Source of the DNA: Pseudomonas pisciculturae | GTDB lineage: Bacteria > Pseudomonadota > Gammaproteobacteria > Pseudomonadales > Pseudomonadaceae | Length of the DNA: 64,000 nucleotides | Direction: 5' to 3' | NCBI RefSeq assembly: GCF_015461805.1 | Contig: NZ_JACVZE010000007.1 | Span: 62,001-126,000 of the forward strand | Part shown: positions 25,235 to 34,786 of the stretch, in pieces | How the letters are laid out: each line of letters starts with the position of its first letter | Numbering within the stretch: position 1 is the first letter of the stretch | Notes under the pieces: generated by a model | Seen by the model: only the letters and a program-made list of their open reading frames with translations | Databases searched by the model: none | Told to the model about the DNA's origin: nothing | Translations under genes and position numbers: made by a program

Positions 25235-27876
25235 CAGCGTTTCACCAATCCAGTCAAGCCGCCCGCGATCAGGGCGGCGGTATCGGCCAGTGCCACCAGC
25301 GGATCAAGTCCTGCGGGCACGGCCATGTAACGGGGTTCCCAGTCAGGCTGGAACTTGTCTTTGAAGCGGCGCAAACCTTGGAAGTTATACAGTTGCTCGC
25401 CACGGCGGAACACCATCGAGCCCAGGCGTTGGGTCAACGGTGCGCCTCGGCGCGGTTGCAGGCCCGACAACGGCACCATGCCGAGGCTGAAGCGGGCGTA
25501 ACCGTGACTCTTATAGTGTTGAATCAGGCCGACCATCATGAACTCCATGGTCAGCTTGGGCGCGTCCGGGTGGGCGCGCATCAGGTCGAGGCTGGCCAGG
25601 TCATGGTTGTAGGTTTCGAGCAGGTTGGCGAACGCCACCGGGCGCCCTTCGAAGCGAATGATCGCCATGCGAAAGTGCTTGAGGTAGTCATCGCTGAAGC
25701 GACCCAGGGAAAAGCCCTTTTCCCGCACGTTCTTGCCGGTCAGCCAGGCGTCGGAGATGACTTTGAGCTCATCCATCGGCGCCATGCCCGGTTCATGGAT
25801 CTCCAGGGACAAGCCATCCCGGGTGCCACGGTTCCAGGTGTAGCGCAGGTCTTTCATCTCTTTGCCCTTGGCTTCCAGGTCAAAGCGTTTGAGGTCCACG
25901 CGGGCTTCTTCGCCCAGCTTGATCGCGGTGAGGCCGATGTCCATGTAGTACGGCAGGTTCTCTGCCCGCACTTGGTAGAACACCGGGCGCGCATGGTGAA
26001 TGTCGCACAGGTCGCGGAACTGCCAGATCATCTCGGCCCGTGGTTGGGTCGGCCCGATCGGGTCGTACAAGGCTACCAGGCTGCGCCCGCGGCGGGCGTA
26101 CATGAGGAAAGCTTCATCATTGGGGTGGAACAGCAGTGCCTTGTCGCCAGTGAGCGCCAGGCCGCCGTCGGGTTGGGACGAGGCCATCAAAATCTTGGTG
26201 GCGCGCTCCAGTTCGTCCGGCGTCGGCAGGTGGATCACCGGGCGCGCGGTGCGCAGCAGCCAGGTCAGCGACACGATCACCAGCAGTACGGCGGCACCTA
26301 GCAGGGAGCGCAGGCCGCGAGGGGCGTTGGCGTCGAGGGTGAACTGCCACCACAGTTGGTGGCTGTAGGGTACGTCTTGATAGGCAAACAGCAGCAGCCA
26401 GATCGAAGCCCCCAGCACGCACACGCTGGCCACCAGGTACAGCGGCGAGAACGGCAATTCGGTCAGGCGGCTGGCGCGGTAGAACGAGCGGCGGAAGATC
26501 GCCAGCAGGATCGCGGTCATGGTCATCAGGCTGGCTTCTTCCCAGTCGAAACCCTTGAGCAGCGACAGCAGGGCGCCCACCAGCAGCAACACCATGGTCA
26601 GCATCCAGGCCGCCGACAAACGCCGACGCAGGCCCTGGGCCAGCAGCAGGCACAACACGCCGATCAGGCTGGCGCCAAAGTGCGAGGCGTCAATCAGGCG
26701 GTGGGGAATCAGGAAACCGATGTTTTCCAGGCGTGAGTCGATTTCGGGCGTGGCGCCGGAAAACAGCAGGACCACGCCGGACAAAAAAACCAGTACGGCC
26801 AACACCGGTGCCGCCAGACCCGAGGCCACCCGCAGGCTTTGTTGGGTCTGGAACAGGCGCTGAGCCTCGTTGATCAGCAAGAACACACAAGCGATCAGCA
26901 GCGGCAGCACCACGTAGATCATGCGGTACAGCAACAGAGCGGCGGCCAAGGGCGCGGCGCCAAGTTTATCGGCGAAGGCGGCAAGCAAAATCGCTTCGAA
27001 TACGCCGACACCCCCCGGCACATGGCTGAGCACACCGGCCGCGAGGGCCAGCAGGTACACCAGCAGGAATGGGCCGAAGGGCGGGGCTTCTGGCAGTAGC
27101 ATATAAAGGACGGTAGCGGCAGCGGCGACGTCCAGGGCGGTGATGATCAGTTGCAGGAAGGTCAGGCGTCGGCCCGGCAGGCGCAGGGTACGACGGCCGG
27201 CCTTGACCAGCAGGTTGTCTGGGTAGGGTTGTTCCGGCAGCCGACGGCGATAAATGCCAATGCACAACATGGCCGACAAGGCCAATACGGCACCCGCAAT
27301 GCCGCCGAGTAAACCTTGGGATAAATGCAGGTAAGTCGAGGCGGCCGGCAGGTTGCTCAGCGTCGCCAATGCAGCCAGCGGCGGCAGGGCGCAGCCCAGG
27401 GCCAGGCTGGCGAACACAGTCATGTGGGCAACTTCGGACGCCCCGATGCCATGGCGGGCATATAAGCGATAGCGTACCGAGCCGCCCGAGAGCATCGACA
27501 GGCCAATGGCATTGCCGATGGCAAAGGCCGTAAAGCCGCCCATGGCCAGGGTCTTCGCCGGCAATTTCACGCCCGCGTAACGAGCACCGGAAAATTCATA
27601 GCCTAATAGAATGATGAACCCGGCGACCCCAGCAGCAAACGCGCCCAACAGGGCAGGCTTGGGCACTTCCAGAATCGAATCGTGGAGCGCGTAGAGATCC
27701 AGTTCCAGCAGCAGGTGTCGGCAGGCGATCAGGGCGATTGCGAACAGCAACAAGGTGACGGCCAAACCAATGGGTTGGCGGTACTTGCTCAACAGATCCA
27801 GCCAACGCAAGCGGGTGGGAGTGATCGGTTGTTCTGCTGTGACGGTGTCTTGTGGTTCAGACGAGTTGGCGCGCAT
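25234..27876 (-). CDS. mprF: Aminoacyl-phosphatidylglycerol synthase/flippase MprF
   Basis: The 880-residue protein has an N-terminal flippase-like half with about fourteen helices (from GLAVTLLLFAIALIACRHLLL) and a C-terminal cytoplasmic DUF2156 synthase domain. The synthase end shows TGDKALLFHPNDEAFLMYARRGRSLVALYDPIGP and RFSLGMVPLSGLQPRRGAPLTQRLGSMVF. It moves an amino acid from tRNA to phosphatidylglycerol and helps expose the cationic lipid, lowering sensitivity to cationic peptides. Whether alanine or lysine is used cannot be read reliably; P. aeruginosa MprF uses alanine. The ATG at 27876 has GAGGTG before it. Confidence 0.93.
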   Translation of the reverse strand: MRANSSEPQDTVTAEQPITPTRLRWLDLLSKYRQPIGLAVTLLLFAIALIACRHLLLELDLYALHDSILEVPKPALLGAFAAGVAGFIILLGYEFSGARYAGVKLPAKTLAMGGFTAFAIGNAIGLSMLSGGSVRYRLYARHGIGASEVAHMTVFASLALGCALPPLAALATLSNLPAASTYLHLSQGLLGGIAGAVLALSAMLCIGIYRRRLPEQPYPDNLLVKAGRRTLRLPGRRLTFLQLIITALDVAAAATVLYMLLPEAPPFGPFLLVYLLALAAGVLSHVPGGVGVFEAILLAAFADKLGAAPLAAALLLYRMIYVVLPLLIACVFLLINEAQRLFQTQQSLRVASGLAAPVLAVLVFLSGVVLLFSGATPEIDSRLENIGFLIPHRLIDASHFGASLIGVLCLLLAQGLRRRLSAAWMLTMVLLLVGALLSLLKGFDWEEASLMTMTAILLAIFRRSFYRASRLTELPFSPLYLVASVCVLGASIWLLLFAYQDVPYSHQLWWQFTLDANAPRGLRSLLGAAVLLVIVSLTWLLRTARPVIHLPTPDELERATKILMASSQPDGGLALTGDKALLFHPNDEAFLMYARRGRSLVALYDPIGPTQPRAEMIWQFRDLCDIHHARPVFYQVRAENLPYYMDIGLTAIKLGEEARVDLKRFDLEAKGKEMKDLRYTWNRGTRDGLSLEIHEPGMAPMDELKVISDAWLTGKNVREKGFSLGRFSDDYLKHFRMAIIRFEGRPVAFANLLETYNHDLASLDLMRAHPDAPKLTMEFMMVGLIQHYKSHGYARFSLGMVPLSGLQPRRGAPLTQRLGSMVFRRGEQLYNFQGLRRFKDKFQPDWEPRYMAVPAGLDPLVALADTAALIAGGLTGLVKR

Positions 27877-28106
27877 CAATCACCTCGTGGATTGTGCGCG
27901 ACAGGATGGAGGTATCCAGCCAAGTTACCAATCCCTATGGACAAAATAATTACAAATATTAACGCGTATCACCGGGTGCGGCGACAGCGGCCATTGGTCG
28001 TAGAGGAGTAAGCATAGCTTGCGATGAGATGGACTCTACAAACCGTAAACGGTTTCATGAAAGATGCCATGCCATTGTTTCAGAAGAACTTTTTCGCCGG
28101 ATACAA

Positions 28107-28138
28107 AAAAGGCCACTCTTTCGAGTAGCCTTTTTTGA
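28107..28138 (-). terminator. Intrinsic terminator of the downstream tRNA-fMet copy
   Basis: On the minus strand, aaaaggctactc and gagtggcctttttt pair around gaaa just after the tRNA 3' end. An identical copy follows the other tRNA. Confidence 0.85.
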
Positions 28139-28142
28139 TGTT

Positions 28143-28219
<77 letters not shown>

Positions 28220-28374
28220 TCTGTGGGCGGCATTCTACAGCCAAGTGGCGGGGTGTCAACCGTTAATAGATGTATCGGTCAAATAAGTGCGAATTAATCG
28301 TTGATTGCCTGCTGCGTACGTTAAGTGCGCGATAGACAAAGGTTTTTGTCCAACAATCAAAAACAGACACGCAC

Positions 28375-28408
28375 AAAAAAGGCCACTCTTTCGAGTAGCC
28401 TTTTTTGA
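28375..28408 (-). terminator. Intrinsic terminator of the upstream tRNA-fMet copy
   Basis: Same stem and T-run as at 28107-28138, part of the duplicated tRNA-terminator unit. If effective, the two tRNAs are separate transcripts. Confidence 0.85.
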
Positions 28409-28412
28409 TGTT

Positions 28413-28489
<77 letters not shown>

Positions 28490-28706
28490 TCTGTGTGTCG
28501 GCATTCTACAGAGGAACGCGAGTGTGTCAACCTGTGATTCTAAGAAAAGCGCTTGTGGTTCAATCGGTTAGCTCTCCAAGGAGGAGGGTAACAGCCCTCC
28601 GGGCCAGTGTGGCCGAGGGTTTCAGCTCTATTGGGAACCCTGATTCGATTGAAAAAATAAATTCATCAACGAAGATTCCTACCTCTTAAGCGGAAGATTC
28701 AAACTA

Positions 28707-28722
28707 CTGGTGCTATATACAG
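28707..28722 (+). promoter_or_regulatory. LexA box upstream of dinB
   Basis: The 16-mer CTGGTGCTATATACAG fits CTG-N10-CAG with an AT-rich centre, the SOS operator pattern, 47 bp before the dinB ATG. LexA control of dinB is established in pseudomonads. Confidence 0.8.
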
Positions 28723-28768
28723 GGGTGAGTGCGATACTGGCGATCCGTTGAATCAACCCTCTGTTTAT

Positions 28769-29827
28769 ATGACGCAGCGCAAAATCATCCACGTCGACTG
28801 TGACTGTTTCTACGCCGCCATCGAGATGCGTGATGACCCGAACCTGGCGCAAAAGCCGCTGGCGGTGGGGGGCTCCGCAGACAGAAGGGGGGTGATCGCT
28901 ACGTGTAATTACGAAGCACGGGCGTATGGCGTGCGTTCGGCCATGTCATCGCGCCATGCCTTGAAGCTGTGCCCCGACCTGACCATCGTCAAGCCGCGTA
29001 TGGATGCCTATAAGGAAGCCTCGAAGGAAATCCAGACGATCTTTCGCGACTACACCGACCTGATCGAGCCATTGTCGCTGGATGAAGCTTATCTGGATGT
29101 CTCAGACAGCCCGCATTTTGGGGGCAGTGCCACGCGCATCGCCCAGGACATTCGCCGCCGCGTCTCCAACCAGTTGCACATCACCGTGTCTGCCGGCGTG
29201 GCGCCGAACAAGTTTCTGGCCAAGATTGCCAGCGACTGGAAAAAACCCAACGGCCTGTTTGTGATTACTCCGGATCAGGTCGAAGACTTCGTCTCCCAAT
29301 TGCGCGTGAGCAAATTGCATGGCGTAGGCAAGGTTACCGCCGACAAGCTGGCGCGTTTGGGTATCGAAGACTGCCTGCAATTGCGCGAATGGAACAAGCT
29401 GGCGCTGGTGCGCGAATTTGGCAGTTTCGGTGAGCGACTCTGGAGCCTGGCCCGTGGGGTTGATGACCGTGTGGTGCAAAACGACAGCCGTCGTCAGTCA
29501 ATCAGTGTGGAAAACACCTACGACGTAGACTTGCCGGACCTCTCAAGCTGCCTGGCCAAGCTGCCCGAACTGATGGAAACCCTGGCCGGGCGCATTGCGC
29601 GCATCGACAGCAGTTACCGTGCAGGTAAGCCGTTTGTGAAGGTGAAGTTTCATGACTTTACCCAGACAACCCTGGAGCAGGCGGGGGCGGGGCGGGATTT
29701 GGAGAGTTATCAACAGCTGCTGACGCAGGCGTTTAATCGGGGAGGCAAGCCGGTGCGGTTGTTGGGGATTGGTGTGCGCTTGCTTGACCTGAGCAGCGGC
29801 AACGAACAGTTGGAGTTCTCCTGGTAG
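28769..29827 (+). CDS. dinB: DNA polymerase IV (Y family)
   Basis: From the ATG at 28769 the protein is 352 residues, the usual DinB length; a TTG at 28748 is rejected as start. The error-prone polymerase bypasses lesions under SOS. Palm motifs are HVDCDCFYAAIEMRDDP (Asp10) and SLDEAYLDVSD (Asp105, Glu106). The helix-hairpin-helix thumb (VSKLHGVGKVTADKLARLGIEDC) and little finger follow. The C-terminus (LLDLSSGNEQLEFSW) resembles the region that binds the beta clamp. A LexA box lies in its promoter. Confidence 0.95.
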   Translation: MTQRKIIHVDCDCFYAAIEMRDDPNLAQKPLAVGGSADRRGVIATCNYEARAYGVRSAMSSRHALKLCPDLTIVKPRMDAYKEASKEIQTIFRDYTDLIEPLSLDEAYLDVSDSPHFGGSATRIAQDIRRRVSNQLHITVSAGVAPNKFLAKIASDWKKPNGLFVITPDQVEDFVSQLRVSKLHGVGKVTADKLARLGIEDCLQLREWNKLALVREFGSFGERLWSLARGVDDRVVQNDSRRQSISVENTYDVDLPDLSSCLAKLPELMETLAGRIARIDSSYRAGKPFVKVKFHDFTQTTLEQAGAGRDLESYQQLLTQAFNRGGKPVRLLGIGVRLLDLSSGNEQLEFSW

Positions 29828-29841
29828 AAACCGGATAAAAC

Positions 29842-29928
29842 TGTGGGAGCTGGCTTGCCTGCGATGCAGGCACCTCGGAATTTCAGTAACACCGAGGTGA
29901 TGCCATCGCAGGCAAGCCAGCTCCCACA
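29842..29928. repeat. REPIN, caggcaagccagctccca type
   Basis: tgtgggagctggcttgcctg and caggcaagccagctcccaca are exact inverse copies; the spacer arms gcaggcacctcgg and accgaggtgatgc also pair. It lies between convergent dinB and the lipoprotein gene. Confidence 0.93.
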
Positions 29929-29954
29929 TTTGGATTTGCTGCGTTTGTAAAATG

Positions 29955-30908
29955 TCAGCGAGCGCCGGGATCTGCCACCAGTCGCCCCGCATCCTTGGTC
30001 AGGGCCTGCAAAAACTCTTGCTGCAACTCAGGATCATTGCGGGTCAACTCGATCAAGCTCTGTTCAAGCTCACTGGCCTCTTCTTCCAGCCCCAACTCCG
30101 ACAGGCGCTTGACCCGGTGAACCCACTGGCTCACTTCGTCATCTTCCAGGTCGTCATAGATCAGGCCGTGGGCTTCCAGCAGCTTGCCACGCAAGGTGCT
30201 GCTAATCGCCAGGGTCGAGTCCGAGTGCACATCGTCCTGGCCATCTTCCACGCTGATCTTCAAGGCGCTGACGCGGTTCAAGTCCTGCTCGGCAAATGGG
30301 CTGTCCAACAGGTTCAGGCGCAATACGCCGTTACGGTCGGTGGTCAGCTCATGGACGTGCTTGCCAGCAGTGACCTGCACCGGGCGCTCGCTCCAGGGCA
30401 GGCTCGAATACTCCGTACGCTTGTCGCGCTGGACTTCATCGATGCCCGCCAGGTTCTGCTGCGCACGGCCATGGGATTGCACGTTCATGAACGGGTTGAG
30501 GCCGTCCACGCCGTAGGTGAGCCAGTCGTGAGTCATGCTGCTGGGCAGGTGGCCGAGGGCGAAGATATTCGCCACGTTGGCGCCCGCGCCCGCGACCAGG
30601 GCTACCGCTCCCAGCGGCATCTCATAGAGTTTGCGCCAGGGCTGGTAGGGGGTGTAGCGGTCGTAACGACGTGTGACTTCGAACTCGGTGACCTCAAAGG
30701 TCTTTTGCTCGTGAATGCGCACTCGACGTTGCGGCAGCTCAAGCACTTTGGGGTCGCCCACATCGATCTGCAGGCTGTGGTCGAGCAACTTACGCTCGAC
30801 CCGCTCCTCGTGCTCACTGCGTTGCGACATCTGGTTGGCGCAGCCGCTGACCAGCAGGGCGCCGCACAAAGCGGCGCCCCCCAGGGCTCTGGTGTTTCGC
30901 TTGAACAT
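29955..30908 (-). CDS. Conserved lipoprotein of unknown function
   Basis: The protein has 317 residues with a type II signal peptide and lipobox LVSGC (Cys23). After it comes a charged region (RSEHEERVERKLLDHSLQIDVGDP), then a short hydrophobic stretch (YEMPLGAVALVAGAGANVANIFALGHLPSS) that might insert in or lie on a membrane. The C-terminal third is acidic and helical (LGLEEEASELEQSLIELTRNDPELQQEFLQAL). I do not recognise a domain. It follows proS on the same strand with a 20-bp gap, so it may be co-transcribed. Confidence 0.7.
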   Translation of the reverse strand: MFKRNTRALGGAALCGALLVSGCANQMSQRSEHEERVERKLLDHSLQIDVGDPKVLELPQRRVRIHEQKTFEVTEFEVTRRYDRYTPYQPWRKLYEMPLGAVALVAGAGANVANIFALGHLPSSMTHDWLTYGVDGLNPFMNVQSHGRAQQNLAGIDEVQRDKRTEYSSLPWSERPVQVTAGKHVHELTTDRNGVLRLNLLDSPFAEQDLNRVSALKISVEDGQDDVHSDSTLAISSTLRGKLLEAHGLIYDDLEDDEVSQWVHRVKRLSELGLEEEASELEQSLIELTRNDPELQQEFLQALTKDAGRLVADPGAR

Positions 30909-30928
30909 GACTTCTCTTGATCTGGTTT

Positions 30929-32644
30929 TCAGCGACGAATACGCGCCTGAAGGAAAGACAGCACGTCAGCCACCGGCAACGGTTGGGCTTCGGCTTCGGT
31001 CCGGCTCTTGTATTCCAGGTTGCCATCGGCCAGGCCGCGGTCACTGACCACGATCCGGTGCGGGATGCCAATCAGTTCCATGTCGGCGAACTTGATGCCA
31101 GGGCTGGTTTTCTTGTCCCGGTCATCCAGCAGCACTTCAAAGCCGGCAGCCGTCAGTTCGGCATACAGCTTGTCGGTGGCTTCGCGTACTTGCTCGGTTT
31201 CATAACGCAGCGGTACCAGGGCGATCTGGAACGGCGCCAGGGCGTCACTCCAGATAATGCCTTTCTCGTCGTTGTTCTGTTCGATGGCAGCGGCAACCAC
31301 GCGGGAAACACCGATGCCATAGCAGCCCATGTCCAGGGTGATCGGCTTGCCGTTCTCACCCAGCACTTCGCACTTCATCGCCTTGCTGTACTTGTTGCCC
31401 AGCTGGAAGATGTGCCCGACTTCGATGCCACGCTTGATTTCGAGGGTGCCCTTGCCATCCGGGCTTGGGTCGCCGGCCACGACGTTACGCAGGTCGGCCA
31501 CGGTCGGAACCGGCAGGTCACGCTCCCAGTTCACGCCGAAGTAGTGCTTGTCGTCGATGTTCGCGCCAATGCCGAAGTCGCTCATCAGCTCAACCGAACG
31601 GTCGATGATGATCGGCAACGGCAGGTTCAGCGGGCCGAGGGAGCCGGCGCCGGCGCCAATGGCGTCGCGCAGTTCGGCATCGGTGGCCATGACCAGCGGG
31701 CTGGCCACGCCAGGTTGCTGGGCGGCCTTGATTTCGTTGAGCTCGTGGTCGCCACGGATGACCAGGGCGATCAGCTTGCCTTCTTCCTCGGCGCGCACGA
31801 TCAGGGTCTTGATGGTCTTTTCAATCGGCAGATTGAATTTTTCCACCAGGGCCGCGATGGTCTTGGTCTCAGGGGTGTCTACCAGGCGCAGTTCTTCGGC
31901 CGGTGCAGGGCGGGAAGTTTCCCGTGGCACGGCTTCGGCTTTCTCGATGTTCGCCGCGTAGTCGGAACCGTTGCTGAAGGCGATATCGTCTTCGCCGGAC
32001 TCAGCCAGCACGTGGAACTCGTGGGAGCCAGCGCCGCCGATGGAGCCGTTGTCTGCTTCAACCGGGCGGAACTTCAGGCCCAGACGCGTGAACACGTTGC
32101 AGTAGGCCTGGTGCATGCGGTCATAGGTAGCCTGCAGCGACGCCTGGTCAGCGTGGAACGAGTAGGCGTCCTTCATGATGAATTCGCGGCCGCGCATCAA
32201 GCCGAAGCGTGGGCGAATTTCATCACGGAATTTGGTCTGGATCTGATACAGGTTCAGCGGCAGCTGCTTATAGCTGCTCAGCTCGTTGCGCATCAGGTCG
32301 GTAATCACTTCTTCGTGGGTCGGGCCAGCGCAGAAGTCGCGGCCATGACGATCCTTGAAGCGCAGCAACTCAGGGCCGTACTCTTCCCAGCGCCCGGATT
32401 CCTGCCACAACTCAGCCGGTTGGGTGCTCGGCATCAACACTTCCAGAGAGCCGGCAGCGTTCATTTCTTCGCGAACGATGGCTTCGACCTTGCGCATCAC
32501 CTTCAAGCCCATGGGCAGCCAGGTGTACAGGCCGGAGGCCAGCTTGCGGATCATACCGGCGCGCAGCATCAGCTGATGGCTGATCACGACGGCGTCGGAA
32601 GGCGTTTCTTTCTGTGTGGCGAGCAAATATTGACTGGTACGCAT
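30929..32644 (-). CDS. proS: Prolyl-tRNA synthetase
   Basis: From the ATG at 32644 the enzyme is 571 residues, MRTSQYLLATQKETPSDAVVISHQLMLRAGMIRKLASGLYTWLPMG. This is the class II, bacterial-type ProRS. Motif 2 region reads FRDEIRPRFGLMRGREFIMKDAYSFH. The long insertion between motifs 2 and 3 (residues about 230-390) is the YbaK-like editing domain that clears Ala-tRNA(Pro). Motif 3 is DMGCYGIGVSRVVAA. The frame is open upstream but no family member starts there. Confidence 0.96.
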   Translation of the reverse strand: MRTSQYLLATQKETPSDAVVISHQLMLRAGMIRKLASGLYTWLPMGLKVMRKVEAIVREEMNAAGSLEVLMPSTQPAELWQESGRWEEYGPELLRFKDRHGRDFCAGPTHEEVITDLMRNELSSYKQLPLNLYQIQTKFRDEIRPRFGLMRGREFIMKDAYSFHADQASLQATYDRMHQAYCNVFTRLGLKFRPVEADNGSIGGAGSHEFHVLAESGEDDIAFSNGSDYAANIEKAEAVPRETSRPAPAEELRLVDTPETKTIAALVEKFNLPIEKTIKTLIVRAEEEGKLIALVIRGDHELNEIKAAQQPGVASPLVMATDAELRDAIGAGAGSLGPLNLPLPIIIDRSVELMSDFGIGANIDDKHYFGVNWERDLPVPTVADLRNVVAGDPSPDGKGTLEIKRGIEVGHIFQLGNKYSKAMKCEVLGENGKPITLDMGCYGIGVSRVVAAAIEQNNDEKGIIWSDALAPFQIALVPLRYETEQVREATDKLYAELTAAGFEVLLDDRDKKTSPGIKFADMELIGIPHRIVVSDRGLADGNLEYKSRTEAEAQPLPVADVLSFLQARIRR

Positions 32645-32755
32645 GGTAGGCCGTTGTCGGTTGCTTGGACTTGAAATGACTTGGGATTGTACGGGCGGTT
32701 GCTGCCGGAGTACAGGCGTGAGGTTGTGCGGCGTTTGTGCGGGAAGTGGAGCTTG

Positions 32756-32842
32756 TGTGGGAGCTGGCTTGCCTGCGATGCAGACGGCGCGGTGTATCTG
32801 ATGCACCGAGGCGATTGCATCGCAGGCAAGCCAGCTCCCACA
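32756..32842. repeat. REPIN, caggcaagccagctccca type
   Basis: tgtgggagctggcttgcctg and its inverted copy flank a paired spacer between ampG and proS. Confidence 0.92.
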
Positions 32843-32856
32843 TTGACAGCGGCGTG

Positions 32857-34389
32857 TCAGTCTTCAACCGGCGGATTCAACCGCGCCCGCCGATTTTCCT
32901 GAAACCAATGCAGCGCAATCAGCACCAGCGTCGGCACGCCTAGCATGCAGGTGATGAGGAAGAAGTTGTGGTAGCCGAACTTCTCGACCATTACCCCCGA
33001 ATACCCGCCGATCAGGCGCGGCAGCAGCAGCATGATCGAGCTGAGCAGCGCATATTGGGTGGCGGAGAATTTAAGGTTGGTCAGGCTCGACAGGTAAGCC
33101 ACAAACGCCGATGTGGCCATGCCCGAGCTGAAGTTGTCCAGAGAGATGGTGAAAATCAGCATCTGCAAATCCGGGCCCATATCGGCCAGCGCCACGAACA
33201 GCAGGTTGGTGCCGGCAGAGAACACGCCGCCGATAAACAGGATCGGCAGAATGCCAAACCGCACAATCAGCAGCCCGCCCATACCAGCGCCCACCAGGGT
33301 CATGATCAGGCCGAAGACTTTGCTGACCCCGGCGATCTGGTCCTTGGTGAAGCCCTGGTCGATATAGAACACGTTGGCCATCACGCCCATCACCGTGTCG
33401 GACATGCGATAGGTAGCAATCAGCCCGAGCAGCAGCAAGGCCTGCCAACGGTAGCGCAGGATAAAGTCGTTGACCGGCGTCAGCACCGGCGCCAGGCCGC
33501 GGCGGCCCATGGCTGACAGGCACAGCGCGGTGAGGGTGATATAGAGGAGGGCGCGCAGGAAGGCGCGGTCGTCCATCAGCAAGTCCCACAGGCTCATGCC
33601 ATGGAACAGCACACTTTCGAAATCGGTGTTGAACAGCTGGGTAAACATCGCCGGCACCGACACCAGCAACACGATCAGCACAAACACCGAGACCAATTGG
33701 TGCACGAAGCTATAACGCCCGGCCTGCAACTGGGTGCGCAGGGGCACGTTTGGCTCGCGCATGAGCAGGGTCGTTACCAGCGCCGGAATCATCAGCACGC
33801 CAAAGAGCACATAGGTGCCGAGCCACGCCGAGTGTTGATAGTTGAACCCGGTGGAGCCGAAGCCTTCGGCAAAAAACAGCGCACCCGCAGTCGCCAGCAG
33901 GGCGGCGATGCGGTAGCCGGACATATAACTGGCAGCCAACGCGGCTTGGCGGCTGTCGTCGGCAATTTCCAGGCGATAGGCGTCCACCGCGATATCTTGG
34001 GTGGCAGAGGCGAATGCAACGATTACAGCAATGGCGATCAGCCAGGACAGGTGTTTCTGAGGGTCGCAGAACCCCATGCCAATCAATCCGAGGATCACCA
34101 GCGACTGGGCCAGCACCAGCCAGGAGCGACGGCGCCCCAGTTTACCGAGCAGCGGCAGGCGCCATTGGTCGAGCAGCGGCGACCAGACCCATTTGAAGGC
34201 GTACGCCAGGCCGATCAAGCTGGCATAGCCGATGGTCTCGCGGGCCACACCGGCCTCACGCAACCACACCGAAAGCGTCGAGAACACCAACATGTAAGGC
34301 AAGCCGGCGGCAAAGCCGAGCAACAACAGGACTAACGTCGAAGGGCTGGCATAGGCAGCGAGCGCGGCGCGCCAGGTTTTACGGGGCAT
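32857..34389 (-). CDS. ampG: Muropeptide permease AmpG-type MFS transporter
   Basis: The 510-residue protein has about fourteen hydrophobic segments. It begins ALAAYASPSTLVLLLLGFAAGLPYMLVFSTLSVWLREAGV, then KWVWSPLLDQWRLPLLGKLGRRRSW, the AmpG signature. It imports GlcNAc-anhydroMurNAc peptides from the periplasm for wall recycling and feeds the AmpR signal for beta-lactamase induction. A second conserved block is DIAVDAYRLEI. It is probably the orthologue of one of the AmpG proteins of Pseudomonas; which one is not certain. Confidence 0.88.
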   Translation of the reverse strand: MPRKTWRAALAAYASPSTLVLLLLGFAAGLPYMLVFSTLSVWLREAGVARETIGYASLIGLAYAFKWVWSPLLDQWRLPLLGKLGRRRSWLVLAQSLVILGLIGMGFCDPQKHLSWLIAIAVIVAFASATQDIAVDAYRLEIADDSRQAALAASYMSGYRIAALLATAGALFFAEGFGSTGFNYQHSAWLGTYVLFGVLMIPALVTTLLMREPNVPLRTQLQAGRYSFVHQLVSVFVLIVLLVSVPAMFTQLFNTDFESVLFHGMSLWDLLMDDRAFLRALLYITLTALCLSAMGRRGLAPVLTPVNDFILRYRWQALLLLGLIATYRMSDTVMGVMANVFYIDQGFTKDQIAGVSKVFGLIMTLVGAGMGGLLIVRFGILPILFIGGVFSAGTNLLFVALADMGPDLQMLIFTISLDNFSSGMATSAFVAYLSSLTNLKFSATQYALLSSIMLLLPRLIGGYSGVMVEKFGYHNFFLITCMLGVPTLVLIALHWFQENRRARLNPPVED

Positions 34390-34432
34390 GGGCTGGAGTC
34401 TGCCTCAGGTTTGCGGAAACAAAGCGCGCACT

Positions 34433-34786
34433 CTAACCGCTGTGCTCTACCGGGCGCCAGCCATGGCGCTGAATATCCACGCGATTGTTGCGGACAGTGA
34501 CGCCCTCGTCTCGCAAACGCGCGCGTTGTTCGTCGCCCGAAGCGCTGCCTGCTGGCAGGCTTATCCGACCACCGGCACCCAATACGCGGTGCCAGGGTAG
34601 CTTCGTGCCCTCAGGCAACTGGCTGAGCGTACGCCCCACCCAGCGCGCGGCGCGGCCAAGCCCGGCCAAGTGGGCCAGCTCGCCGTAACTCACCACGCAA
34701 CCTTCAGGCACTTGGGCCAGGGTCAGGTACAGCGCCGTTCGGCGCATCTCGGCGGGGCTTTGCGGGGGCTCAATGGGTTGATTCAC
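34433..34786 (-). CDS. Alkyltransferase-like protein (Atl/YbaZ-like)
   Basis: The 117-residue protein is the DNA-binding half of an O6-alkylguanine transferase without the reactive cysteine. The family motif PCHR is PWHR here (Trp65) in LPWHRVLGAGGRISLP. Atl proteins bind O6-alkylguanine and flag it for nucleotide excision repair instead of removing the group. The winged helix reads PEGCVVSYGELAHLAGLGRAARWVGRTLS. A GTG at 34786 giving (M)NQPIEPP is chosen as start; the ribosome site is weak and the frame is open further upstream. Confidence 0.85.
   Translation of the reverse strand: MNQPIEPPQSPAEMRRTALYLTLAQVPEGCVVSYGELAHLAGLGRAARWVGRTLSQLPEGTKLPWHRVLGAGGRISLPAGSASGDEQRARLRDEGVTVRNNRVDIQRHGWRPVEHSG

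Noticed and set aside
30917..32674. 585-residue open frame opposite proS
   Set aside because: Shadow of proS; composition rich in His, Gln and Val without domain signals.
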